Assembly: GCA_003550305.1 (NCBI GenBank)
Contig: QKYT01000406.1
Coordinates: 27,713-47,113 of the forward strand
Length of the DNA: 19,401 bases
Source: Glomus cerebriforme
Lineage: Eukaryota; Glomeromycota; Glomeromycetes; Glomerales; Glomeraceae
Direction of reading: 5' to 3'
In this document: positions 8,617-18,213 of the stretch, piece after piece
Position numbering within the stretch: the stretch's first letter is position 1
Layout: every line of letters starts with the position of its first letter
The notes under the pieces: generated by a model
What the model was told of the DNA's origin: nothing
Databases searched by the model: none
The model's input: the letters and a program-made list of their open reading frames with translations, nothing else
Program-made: the position numbers and the translations under genes

Positions 8617-9085
8617 GAAACTTCAAAACCTTATTTAAATCTTGTATAGAGATTAGATTATTATTTAAATCGTGCAAATTATTACTACATTCAATACATC
8701 CAAATTTGTATTTAGTTCAACTAAATTTTTCAGTCTTAACCTTTTTTTTTTTTTGTATCCAAGTTTTAGTGAAGTTTTTGCCCAATTTGTAAATCATAGA
8801 ATTAAAGATCGTAAAATACTGCGGTTAATAATAACCAATCAAATCCTTTTAAGTTTCGGAAGTTTCAAGTATTAATAGTTAAAAGTTCAGGAAGTTTCAG
8901 AGGTTACGGAGTTACGGAATTCAATGATCTGTGGCAAAGTATAAATGATTTGCAAATACGGAAAATACGGATCTACATTGTTTGCATATGATATTATGGT
9001 ATGGCGTATTTTAACTATTCTTATTGTTACCCTAATTATCTTAGTGAATTTCGAAACTAATTTCGAAACTCCAAATTTCGAAACT
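8617..9085. promoter_or_regulatory. Cluster of GAAACT hexamers upstream of the Sel1 gene
   Basis: TTTCGAAACT occurs exactly three times at 9049-9058, 9061-9070 and 9076-9085, ending 39 bases before the TATA box. The core GAAACT also appears at 8617-8622. Inverted copies (AGTTTC) are at 8852, 8861 and 8893. Local tandem words GTTACGGA (near 8903-8917) and AAATACGG (near 8953-8970) add to the repetitive character. This is a candidate binding-site array; no factor is assigned. Confidence 0.4.
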
Positions 9086-9123
9086 CCTTGACAATCAATC
9101 TGCCTGCTGATGTATTTTTTTTC

Positions 9124-9133
9124 TATATATAAA
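9124..9133 (+). promoter_or_regulatory. TATA box of the Sel1 gene
   Basis: TATATATAAA ends 61 bases before the ATG at 9195. The A-rich leader between them (many A runs, no upstream ATG in good context) suits a fungal 5' untranslated region. Confidence 0.6.
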
Positions 9134-9194
9134 GATTTTGTTTTTCATTTTCGAAATAAAGCAATTAAAAAAAGTAAAAAAAAAACTCATTAAA

Positions 9195-10394
9195 ATGTAC
9201 AATTCTATAACAACTTTATTCAAAACTGCTACATATACTTCCAATAGTTATTATAATAATATTGACGAAAATTTTTTAAAAGAATTTTCAAGAAATTTTT
9301 ATCAAAAATTTATTGATACAAATGATTTTAATACATTTGAAAAAAATTTAAATGAATGGATAAAAAATATTGATAATGATAGTAAAACAATTTTGGAATC
9401 AATGCAAAATCATAAAGAAAATGAAATTTGGTTTTCAAGTATTATTGGATTTTTTTATCAATACGGTATCGGTTGTGAAATTGATAAAAACAAAGCATTG
9501 GAATTATATTTATTAGTTATTAATAATGTAGGATCTAAAAATTTACATTTATTGGAAGAAAATGATAATGAATTTGATATGTTACAAAATATTAATATCA
9601 TTATTGGGAAATATTTATTATCATTTTTTTATTATAAAGATATTATTTTGGACACAATAAATTTGGCAAATTTAAATAAATATTTCAAATCTGCTAGACA
9701 AGGTGATCCAAAGGCTCAATATAATTTAGGATATTGTTATCAATACGGTCAAGGAGTAGGGAAAGATTATAATAAAGCATTTGAATGGTATTATAAATCA
9801 GCCAACAACGGATGTGCTTTAGGTCAAAATAGTTTAGGTATTTTTTATGATAAAGGAATCGGAATAGATGAAGATTATAATAAAGCATTTGAATGGTATT
9901 TTAAATCAGCTAATAATGGATGTGTTTTAGGACAAACTAATTTAGGGGATTGCTATTATAATGGAAGAGGAATAACACAAGATTATAATAAAGCATTTGA
10001 ATGGTATTCTAAATCTGCCAATAACGGATGTGCTTTAGGACAATATTATTTAGGAAATTGTTATTGTTATGGGAGAGGAACAACACATGATTACAACAAA
10101 GCATTTGAATGGTATTTCAAATCAGCTAATAATAAATATGCTTTGGGTCAAAAAAGTTTAGGATATTGTTATGAGAAAGGAATCGGAACCGAAAAAGATA
10201 GTAATAAAGCATTTAAATGGTATTTTAAATCAGCTAATAATGGATGTGGTTTGGGACAATTTCATTTAGGTTATTGTTATCATTATGGTGTAGGAACTAA
10301 TATAAATATTAAAGAAGCAGTTATTTGGTATAAAAAATCTTCAGATAATGGAATAGTACGTGCAAATATTATGTTAAAACATTACGTTAAATAA
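9195..10394 (+). CDS. Sel1-like repeat protein, 399 aa
   Basis: The first ATG in the open frame is at 9195, giving MYNSITTLFKTATYTSNSYY and 399 residues. The frame opens slightly earlier but without an ATG. Residues 1-75 are a helical, Asn/Lys-rich region, and 77-112 contain a divergent repeat (IWFSSIIGFFYQYGIGCEID). Six Sel1-like repeats of exactly 36 residues run from 171 to 386, with the core LGxCYxxGxGxxxDYNKAFEWYxKSANNG. Sel1 repeats fold as paired helices of the TPR-like class and act as protein-interaction scaffolds, as in Hrd3/SEL1L or Chs4. No kinase, BTB or membrane segment is present, although kinase-plus-Sel1 fusions are common in these fungi, so a stand-alone adaptor is likely. 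Repeats 1-5 are close at DNA level (108-base period), pointing to recent internal duplication or conversion. Intronless, with its own TATA box; partner unknown. Confidence 0.93.
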   Translation: MYNSITTLFKTATYTSNSYYNNIDENFLKEFSRNFYQKFIDTNDFNTFEKNLNEWIKNIDNDSKTILESMQNHKENEIWFSSIIGFFYQYGIGCEIDKNKALELYLLVINNVGSKNLHLLEENDNEFDMLQNINIIIGKYLLSFFYYKDIILDTINLANLNKYFKSARQGDPKAQYNLGYCYQYGQGVGKDYNKAFEWYYKSANNGCALGQNSLGIFYDKGIGIDEDYNKAFEWYFKSANNGCVLGQTNLGDCYYNGRGITQDYNKAFEWYSKSANNGCALGQYYLGNCYCYGRGTTHDYNKAFEWYFKSANNKYALGQKSLGYCYEKGIGTEKDSNKAFKWYFKSANNGCGLGQFHLGYCYHYGVGTNINIKEAVIWYKKSSDNGIVRANIMLKHYVK

Positions 10395-10432
10395 TTAAAA
10401 AGTAAATTGTTATATAATACGATTCCCATCCA

Positions 10433-10438
10433 AATAAA
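10433..10438 (+). terminator. Probable polyadenylation signal of the Sel1 gene
   Basis: AATAAA lies 39 bases after the stop codon. It is the first exact match downstream, and the spacing is usual for fungal genes. Confidence 0.45.
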
Positions 10439-10638
10439 ACGTGGAAACTATCCATAAATAGCAGCAACGATATCTAAACCTATTAGGAAAAATTAGTACA
10501 GAATCTCAGCCAACCAAATTAGTCAAATGCGCTGAATGGAAATTTCTGAAGAAACTTCGAAAGATTTACAGTATAATTACAAATCATGTCTTATAATCTC
10601 AAATTTCTCAGTTTTTAATATTGTTAATATATTTGTAA

Positions 10639-10877
10639 ATATTTTTACATCTTTTTTTTCATCTTCCGTAACACAAAAAAAAATATGTATTTTTTCCTGT
10701 AAATAAATTTGTTTTACAAATAAATATTTAGTTATGAACAAATTCGCAATGAGAAATGGATTTCTTTTTTTGTTTTAAAAAAATATTTATTTACGTCCTT
10801 TTTATCTGCCGTAATACAAAACAAGAATTTGAATAAATTCGTAATGAGAAATAAATTTCCTTTTTTGTCATTAGAAA
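10639..10877. repeat. Partial tandem duplication, two diverged copies of about 100-140 bp
   Basis: Copy 1 has TCTTCCGTAACACAAA (near 10662) and then GAACAAATTCGCAATGAGAA (10736). Copy 2 has TCTGCCGTAATACAAA (near 10805) and then GAATAAATTCGTAATGAGAA (10831). Both end with a T-rich run after the GAGAA word. The spacing differs (143 versus 95), so copy 1 carries an extra segment of about 48 bases. Confidence 0.7.
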
Positions 10878-12002
10878 AAAAAATTTTATTATTTTAGTTC
10901 ATTCGATTTCATGATTATAAATACAAAAATTTGATGGTCGTCAAAATAAACTTTAACAGCTGATTTCTTTTTCCTATTGTCTCATTTAACTTTTGATTGT
11001 TTTAAATTATTTTCAGATAATCATTCATTCCATTTTAAATGTGTAATCAAAAAAATATTTGTGTCCCAAACAAAAAAATCTGCGAATTCTTAAATTTTTT
11101 TCTTTCCCCCCTGTTAAAAAATTATAATTTCAAAAGTTATTCAAATATTTCTTTTATTACAATGTAATCTATTTTGTTATTATTATATACGGTAAATAAA
11201 GGATTGTTTAATAAATAAAATATTATTGAATATCTGATATTTTTGATATTTTGCACATTGTAACGCAGTGGTTAATGATATTATTGATATTATGTATTGC
11301 ATCATTATTGAGCGGTTTAAAGAATAAAAGAAAATAATTGAGTGTTATTAGACAATGGTTCCCCTGGTTATTTTTGAAATTAATAACAGATTATACTGCA
11401 TAATCATTCTGATTATTTATCTAAAATCAACCTTGTTTTATGTTCATGTGCCCGAAATCGATTAATTTTCGTGATTCGAGATTATAAATTCCAAATACGT
11501 GGAAAAAAAAAATCCAGATAGTACATTAATTTAATATTGGTTAGTTTTGGCCATCGGATTTTAAATACATTTTTTACTGTATTCACAAATTATTGACAAT
11601 CTATAAAATAAAAAAAAAATGAAAAAAAAACTGGTCCTAATATGAGACGGCAGTGCATATGCTGGTACTCATAATATTGAAAAGTTTTAGATTGACTTCT
11701 TCCAAAGTTACAGAATTTGTTCAATTTTCTAATGCTATAGTATATTTTGTTGATTCCATTAAATTTGTGTATGTTATTGTATTTATTTTTAATCAATCAA
11801 AATTTTTCTTTATCTTCAAGTTGATTTGGAAACCCGCTATTTTTTTTTTTTTTTTTTTTTTTTGAATTTTAGAGTAGAAATTAAAATAACCCAGGTTACA
11901 AATCATGTTGACGGAATTGAGTAATATCTAATTTTATATTGTTAAGAAATTATTATAGGTATACTGAATCTAATCCACCCAGTATTGGATCTAGTTTAAA
12001 AG
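10878..12002. other. AT-rich intergenic DNA without a recognisable gene
   Basis: Homopolymer runs dominate, including a T run of more than 20 ending at about 11863. Short open stretches on both strands (for example 11590-11796 minus, 11653-11865 plus) owe their openness to these runs. GATATT recurs near 11235-11300. Confidence 0.4.
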
Positions 12003-12133
12003 GCTGGAACGGACTGGAATTTTTCATTAGTCCAATTCAATCTGGTCCAAATTCACTATTTCCAATAGATAGTAGGGCTGTTTCATTGTTTCATTAGACT
12101 GGACAGTCCAATAGAATTTCACTGGATTGTTCC
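12003..12133. repeat. Cluster of GGACTGGA / TCCAGTCC-type words
   Basis: Words GGACTGGAAT, TAGTCCAATT, TGGTCCAAAT, AGACTGGACAGTCCAATA and CACTGGATTGTTCC occur in alternating orientation within 130 bases, so parts can fold back. TTTCATT recurs three times. It resembles remnants of a short foldback element upstream of the protease gene. Confidence 0.45.
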
Positions 12134-12155
12134 ATATATATATATTTTTTCATCA

Positions 12156-12198
12156 CAAATCGTGACAACCTATATATACAACAATACAGCACGATTTG
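12156..12198 (+). promoter_or_regulatory. TATA box framed by a 9-bp inverted repeat
   Basis: CAAATCGTG (12156-12164) and CACGATTTG (12190-12198) are perfect inverted copies, and TATATATA (12171-12178) lies between them. The TATA is about 140 bases before the ATG at 12317. It could be an operator-like dyad over the core promoter; this is inference from layout only. Confidence 0.4.
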
Positions 12199-12316
12199 CG
12201 GTAATAATATTTTTTACCTATTTAATCTTTCAATATTTTTACTTCTTTTGATTTTTACTTTTTAACCTATTTTTAACTGTCAAAAAAATATTCAATCCTT
12301 ATAAGTTATAAGCAAG

Positions 12317-12997
12317 ATGATCGATGATTTATATCCAGTAGATATGTTTGACCTTCTATTATTTGACGTTCGTTCCAAAGACCTACATGATCATGTTTCT
12401 AAAAGACTTAAAGTTGAGTATCTATCAGATACTCTTTACACTGAATTAAAAGATGTGAATGGGATTATATTTGGACCTTATCTCAGAATTATGGTCTCTT
12501 TACCTATCCAAATCAAACGTAAAAGAAAGAACGTACATTTTGTGGTAGATACTGGCTCCCCGAAAACTTTTGTTTGTGAGGAAGTATATGAAGCCTTTAA
12601 AATGACTATATCTGACTCATCTGTTCATAATATATTATTAAATAATAAACCTACTGTGGTTTACTTACCTCCAATTAATTCACACTTTATAGAGACTAAT
12701 GTTCTTGGAACTGAATATCTGAAGGCTGTTGGTGCAAACCTAACCATAAATTTTGACAATGAAAATGTTTCTATTTCTTTTGAAAATTATGAAACCCCAA
12801 TTATTTCTCAATCAAAACAGAATGTTGAACAAATGGAACCTAATAATGTTTTAGGTGGAATAATTGGATCATGTTTAATTACTTTACTTTTGGTTTTTAT
12901 TCTTAAAAAAAACTCCTCTTTCTTTTTTTTAATCGCAATTATATTAATTGCTTATAGCACTTTTGATTACATTAAATCTATGGTACTTTTTAATTAG
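12317..12997 (+). CDS. Membrane-anchored retropepsin-like aspartic protease, 226 aa
   Basis: An intronless ATG-initiated frame of 226 codons. Residues 72-90 contain HFVVDTGSPKTFVCEEVYEA, with the D78-T79-G80-S81 catalytic motif of retroviral-type aspartic proteases preceded by the usual hydrophobic strand. A second family mark, NVLGTEYLKAVGANLTINF (128-146), corresponds to the strand-helix after the flap (the ILG motif). Such single-DTG proteins act as homodimers. Residues 1-70 form an N-terminal extension with no clear domain. The C-terminus has two hydrophobic segments (about 178-196 and 202-219) separated by KKNSS, predicting a hairpin membrane anchor. No reverse transcriptase, integrase or gag is adjacent. 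This suggests a stand-alone gene, possibly domesticated from a retroelement, rather than a retrotransposon fragment. Substrate unknown. By recall, similar short proteins are common in Rhizophagus. Confidence 0.85.
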   Translation: MIDDLYPVDMFDLLLFDVRSKDLHDHVSKRLKVEYLSDTLYTELKDVNGIIFGPYLRIMVSLPIQIKRKRKNVHFVVDTGSPKTFVCEEVYEAFKMTISDSSVHNILLNNKPTVVYLPPINSHFIETNVLGTEYLKAVGANLTINFDNENVSISFENYETPIISQSKQNVEQMEPNNVLGGIIGSCLITLLLVFILKKNSSFFFLIAIILIAYSTFDYIKSMVLFN

Positions 12998-13859
12998 TCC
13001 AATCTTGCGATGCTTTAATTACATATGAAATAGATATTTCTATTAAATTTCTTAATGTATATTTTTTCAAATAGGACAAAATATTTTTCATAATTTTTTT
13101 TTTGTTCTGTCACTTTTTTCACAATTTACATTTTTATATAATGAATCAATTGTAATGGGTTTACTTATTTTTTTTTATAAAAAAAAAACATTTCTTATGA
13201 CTTATTTTTTTTTTTTAAAAAAAAAAAAACTTTTTTTCTTTTTTTTTCCAATTTATAATCTTATTTTTATAATGCTTTAATCATTAAATTTAATATATTA
13301 TTATATAACAATTTGAAATAAATATTTCTTTGCATAATATTATAATGTGGAATGTTTATCATATCAATAAGTATAATTTATTTAATGATAAATGTTTAAG
13401 CTGATAAATATATATTTTTTTTAATATTATTTATGCATTTTAATTATAGTAATATAAGTTTAGAATCATTAATTGTTATTTTTTTTAATATTATAAAGAA
13501 AGGTAAAAAGAAAAAAATAGATCATTTATCATATCAAGTATTCAGAAATAAGCTTGGATGATAACTGCTGAAATTTTATTGCTTTTATCTTTCAAGTTCT
13601 AGTTTGATGAATAGTAAGTTAGTTAATTTCTGTTTAAAGGAAGTGAAATAAAAATTTTAATGGTTGGTAACAGTATATCAAACCTTAACTGAATTACGAA
13701 TTATTATTTTCTGACTTTAGATACAATAAATTTTCCTTTATGAAGTTTGCTTTATTTGAAATAAATTTTAAATCAATAGAAGAAATAGAATTATAAAGAG
13801 TGAAAAAGCAATAACACAATAATGTTTATATATTATTTTATCTGATTTAAATATAAAAT
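12998..13859. other. AT-rich 3' flank of the protease gene with homopolymer runs
   Basis: No gene is seen. An AATAAA at 13317-13322 could end the protease transcript. Runs of 12 T followed by 13 A (13205-13229) make a perfect 24-base T/A palindrome; such tracts usually exclude nucleosomes. Confidence 0.5.
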
Positions 13860-14700
13860 CTGATACTTATAACTAGTAATTTAAAGGATTTGTTGATTTA
13901 TATTAATTAAACTAATCCAATTATTGGAAATTAAAATACTAAAAATTTGAAAATTATATTTTAATATTCTAGTATAATTTGTAAGATCCCATTATTTTAT
14001 TAAACTTCAATAATAATTCTAATATTTCAATTTTTAGGTTTTAATTATTTTATCATTAAAATTGAAAATTAATAATATATCATATATTATATATATTAGT
14101 ATTATACTATATTTAAAACTGCATAATTTTTATATAATTAATTTAAATTTAAAATAAAAATTAATTATATAAAATAATTTTATTAGTTAAAACTTATAAT
14201 AAATTAAGTTAATACTAATATTTAATCTAAATTATTAAATTTAATTTAAACTTTGACATAATTTTTATAAAAATTTTCTTATAAATTTTATAATACTTTA
14301 ATTTTAGTTAAAATTAATTGTAATTATAATTATATATTATTTTACTATATTAAATTATTAGTTTTTTATTATTTATTTCAAATATAAATTTTTTGATATT
14401 ATATTTATTTTAAAAATATTTTTTTTATTAATAAATTTTTAATTAATTTTATTTATTAATTAACTAAAATATTTGAATTAAATTAATTAATTAATTTAAT
14501 TTAATTTAATTTAATTTTATAAAATATAATTATTATTAGATTTATTTTATTAAAATAAATTCAATAAACTACAATTATTTTTTATAAATACTAAATATTT
14601 AATATATAATTAGTAATTTTATTAATTTTACTAATTTTTTTATTATTATTAATATTATTTAAAATATTTGATAATAATAATAAAAGTTAGTTTAATAATC
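13860..14700. other. Near-pure A/T island
   Basis: About 840 bases have very little G or C; the line at 14461-14520 has one G and one C. A (TTTAA)n/(TTAA)n microsatellite lies at about 14480-14515. No gene could be supported. It borders the compositionally distinct block at 14702. Confidence 0.7.
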
Positions 14701-14701
14701 A

Positions 14702-16330
14702 TAACAGAGCACTCTTCCTGATAATTTCTATGTCCATTTCTTCCAAGAAGTTTGGGAAAGAAAAGGTGTACTTTTTGACCATTTTGCTTTAAGAATGTGG
14801 TCTTTTAATCTTAGGAAAAGTATCACTATGCCACTAAAGTTAACTAGAAAGCTTTAGAAAATATGGATAATAGTCTCCAGTTTACCAAATTTCTTCATAT
14901 GTCAAACTTACGATAATTTTCAGTCACTATCATTTTTTTCAAAGTTGATACCTAAGAGGCCATTTGGTATTCTTAGACTCTCTTTCTTATACAAGATGGA
15001 GAAAAAGACTTGTGGCTGCTTCTGGTGGACCCAGAAGTTAGTTTAGCGTAAGTAAAGATCTTTTCACAGAGTTGAAGCATAGACTTAAATAATAAGGGAG
15101 CTCTTTCTGGTATTTTGGATATAGGAGAAAGTAACTCAACTGGTTTGGTGTTTACTTGGTTATCTTTTAGTTTTTAATTTAGTTTTCATTTTCTGATCAT
15201 TTCTAGATATCTTTCTCTAAGTAATTTCTGGAAAGGTACAGCTTGCTGTTTCCTTCTTTATACTTACTACTTTAAGTGGGGGAGTGAGGGTATCTGAAAT
15301 TTAATTTGCAATCAATCACTGTAATGTGATTAGTTTTTATTGTTATTATATTTTCTTTAGTTTAGTTTTATAGTTAGTGATCCCTTTTATGTGCTTTAAG
15401 GTATTAGGTTATGATTGGTTATTAGTTGATAAAAAATTTTTCTGCTCACACTTTTCTTATTTTTGTATACTGGAAACTTTTTCTGATTAATTCAGATAGT
15501 ATTGTTAGGATTCCACCTTTCTGTTTTCCTTATCTCATCCACCATATTATTACTTGCGTTATTAGAACTAGTTTTATACTGAATTCATATAATCAACTTT
15601 ATAGGATCGCTAAATCAAAATGTGAAGAAATTGCCTATAAAGCATGAGAGCAGAGATTTGGTCATTTTGTGCAATTTTGAAATTTAAAGTATACCTGTAA
15701 CTAAATCCTGAAAGCTATTGAAAAACCTGTTAATTATGTTTGATTCTTCTTCTAAAGGCTAATACTAGTACTCAGTTTCTATAAAGTTATCAATATTTTT
15801 TGCTAGTTTGAAGATCCAAATGATTTGAAAGGAGATTTAGGTAATTTGAAAGGTAATTTGATGTAAGTAATAGGATGTAGAAGATTTTGTTTTAAAATAA
15901 TAAAAGATTAGAGAATGATATTGGAGACCCAGGATGGATCATTTTAGGCAAGAAAGCTTATATAGTGTTAGATAGAAAGGGTGCTAACTAGTAGAATAGA
16001 GAAAATAGCATTAAAAAAATATATAATATTCTATTAACAAGAATGGTAGTTTTTACTGTGAGGCAAAAGTAATCTTTTAAGTACTCTGTTCTTAATGGAT
16101 AAAGCGAGACTTCTCAAATTAGATACATAAGGGATTGTATCATACAGCCTGGTAATAGCAGTCTCTTCCTTATCTTGCTTCACTGGTAAGTATAAAGTAA
16201 CTTTGCTGGGCCATCTGCTTCTCTCCAAGATTGCGGGTATATATAGATATTTAAGAAAAGATGGAAGCATTCTCCACCTGTAATAGAGAAAGTGTATTCC
16301 CTTTAATGGTTATGAAGACTTTAATCAAAT
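14702..16330. other. Compositionally distinct block, probable transposon debris
   Basis: G+C rises abruptly at 14702 and drops again after about 16330. One plus-strand frame is open from 14708 to 15043 apart from a single TAG at 14855-14857. It includes STLPDNFYVHFFQEVW, FALRMWSF and RPFGILRLSFLYKMEKK, then decays with several stops. On the minus strand, an ATG reading of 78 codons (16270-16034) starts MLPSFLKYLYIPAILERSRW, and a short one covers 14781-14699. I cannot tell which strand, if any, was coding. The phrases resemble, by recall, dispersed repeats of Rhizophagus. Similar 14-mers GTTRGTTTAATAAT flank it at 14686-14699 and 16440-16453. Confidence 0.4.
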
Positions 16331-16752
16331 AAAAGTAACTTGTAATTTTGTATTAAATTTATTAACTAATGGTATATTCATGAATAATCATTAATAAAAT
16401 TTGGTACGCATTAAAGGTTAAAAAAAAAAATAAATAAAGGTTGGTTTAATAATAAATCTTTTACTGCTTTTCCTACTAATAAAAAGTGTAGAATGTTTGT
16501 AATATTTATTTATTAATTAAAATATAATTACTAATTTATTAAAATAAATTAATAGAAATAATAAAAGAATTTATTAAGAAAATATAAAATATTAGTAGAT
16601 TAGTTAAGTTAAAGAAATAGTATAAAATATAAATAACAGTATAGATAGAAAATATAATATGAAAAAGAATAATAGTAATAACAATAATAATAATAAAGAA
16701 AAAGAATAAATATTATATATGAAATATAATAAAAAATAGAAAATTACTACGT
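16331..16752. other. AT-rich flank without a gene
   Basis: Mostly A/T with AATAAT and TAATAA microsatellite-like stretches near 16665-16700. No reading frame worth naming. Confidence 0.4.
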
Positions 16753-17102
16753 ATCATCAGCGATGATCATCACTGGTAATTATGTGACTTTATATATATA
16801 ATAATTCATCATATCATGTCACATCCCCAGTTTTCAATTTTTACTATTTATTTCAGAGACAGAATTTTTTTGAGATGTGAAAGTTTATTTGTCACATGTT
16901 AGTCATCACATTCTTAATTTTAGCCAAAACTTTAATGCTGACTGGAATTTCCTTTTATGAATACTTAAGTAATATTACACAATCTAAAAAAGTCAAATTT
17001 ATTTCTTTTCAAAATTTATATAAAATTCCAAAAAGAAAATTATTACCGGAATTACTAGAATTACCAAATTTGAAAACACCAGTGATGATCACCACTGGTG
17101 AT
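16753..17102. mobile_element. MITE-like element with 25-bp palindromic terminal inverted repeats
   Basis: The left end (16753-16777) and the reverse complement of the right end (17078-17102) match at 22 of 25 positions. Both contain TGATCATCACTGGT. Each terminus is itself close to a palindrome (ACCAGTGATGATCACCACTGGT has one mismatched pair across its centre), so single ends can also form hairpins. Total length is 350 bases. The interior carries ATGTGAC/GTCACAT pairs (about 16783, 16818 and 16891). A 70-codon ATG frame (16896-17108) runs into the right terminus and is probably accidental. No clear target-site duplication was found. Confidence 0.6.
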
Positions 17103-17183
17103 AAATAGCAAACTTCTAAAAAATATTATAAATATAGTATTAGGTGAATTAAAGAAGTTTGAAAAGTCATTAATAACATTAGA

Positions 17184-17235
17184 TTAAATAATATAATAAT
17201 ATTATTTAATAAGTCATATTTTAGCTTGCTAAAAT
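17184..17235. repeat. Two adjacent perfect hairpins
   Basis: TTAAATAATAT (17184-17194) pairs with ATATTATTTAA (17199-17209) around an AATA loop. ATTTTAGC (17218-17225) pairs with GCTAAAAT (17228-17235) around TT. Both are perfect stems, 8 bases apart, just right of the MITE-like element. Confidence 0.6.
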
Positions 17236-17966
17236 AGGATAGGTTTAGTATAAAATAAAATTTTGTATTATTATAATACATACTTAAATTATTCCTAATA
17301 AATGCTATTAAAGCTTCTTAAAAAAAATTAATTCACAATTCATAAGAAATGAAAAAATTGATATTAGTAATTAGTGGGCATTTTAGCTATAATATATATA
17401 TTGCTGAATTAAGCAAAACACCTCTGACCTGCATTATAATAATTTTAATTAGTATTACAAATAATTTGGTTAATATTATTTGCAAAAAAAATGGGCAAAA
17501 AAATATAGCATACTCTATTATCCTATTATATCCATAATTTCTAGCTAATGATTTTAATAGTAAAATTTAACAAAAATATCTAATTGCATAATTTTAGTTT
17601 TCATTTATTAAAATTTGCAATTTCAAAAATATTCTTATGATTTTTTTATAGGAGGTAGCCAGAAAACCATAAATTAATCTATTAACTTTAAAGATTCAAA
17701 ACAATTATCAAAATATACCAATCTTTGCCCAACAGTTCCAGATTATAAGTACTAATAAATTTAATTATAAAATTGCCCTATTGATTACTAATGTAAATCT
17801 TTCTGTTTCTCACAAATTGCAAATTAATAAGTTTAATTTATTATTTTATTATTCAAAGCAAAATAAAGAATTATATATAATGATGAAAAAGTATCACAAA
17901 GATCATGTGATGATTTCTGATTATCTTTATATATAAATTAATAAATAAAAATTATTATTTTAACTG
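17236..17966. other. AT-rich intergenic DNA
   Basis: No gene is supported. An ATG frame of 62 codons at 17349-17537 (MKKLILVISGHFSYN) has no recognisable domain and AT-driven composition. Confidence 0.35.
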
Positions 17967-18006
17967 ATTATGACTAAATAATATAATTATATTATTTAGT
18001 CATAAT
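17967..18006. repeat. Perfect 40-bp palindrome
   Basis: The half-site ATTATGACTAAATAATATAA is followed directly by its exact reverse complement, with no spacer and no mismatch. The outer flanks (TAACTG / TGGCTTA) show weak further symmetry. Such a structure can extrude as a cruciform. The inner part resembles the hairpin at 17184-17209 (TAAATAATAT). Confidence 0.9.
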
Positions 18007-18091
18007 TGGCTTAGATTAGATTATTTAAGTAAATAAAAATATAACTTTATGAAAATATAAATATATAAAAATATAAATTTATAGTTTAGGG

Positions 18092-18213
18092 ATAATTAAA
18101 TAACTTATTTGTAATTTAATAATCTGAATATTATTAAATAATCTGATAATGACTATATAATCTAAATATAATTAAATAATCTAAATATGACTATAACTAT
18201 ATAACCTAAATGT
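18092..18213. repeat. Short tandem array, unit about 20-22 bp
   Basis: Variants of ATTAAATAATCTAAATATGAC recur about five times with changes (AATCTGAATATT, AATCTGATAATGAC, AATCTAAATATA, AATCTAAATATGAC, AACCTAAATGTG). The word GACTA is shared with the neighbouring palindrome. Confidence 0.55.

Noticed and set aside
9138..9194. Upstream extension of the Sel1 frame
   Set aside because: The frame is open but begins at a TTG a few bases after the TATA box; the first ATG at 9195 is the sensible start.
9694..9888. Minus-strand reading inside the Sel1 gene
   Set aside because: It is antisense to the repeats and follows their periodicity.
16034..16270. Minus-strand 78-codon ATG reading
   Set aside because: Possibly a relic, but it lies in a block I read as transposon debris and has no promoter, domain or neighbouring coding evidence.
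16896..17108. Plus-strand 70-codon ATG reading
   Set aside because: Its last codons are the terminal inverted repeat of the MITE-like element, and the rest is AT-driven with no domain.
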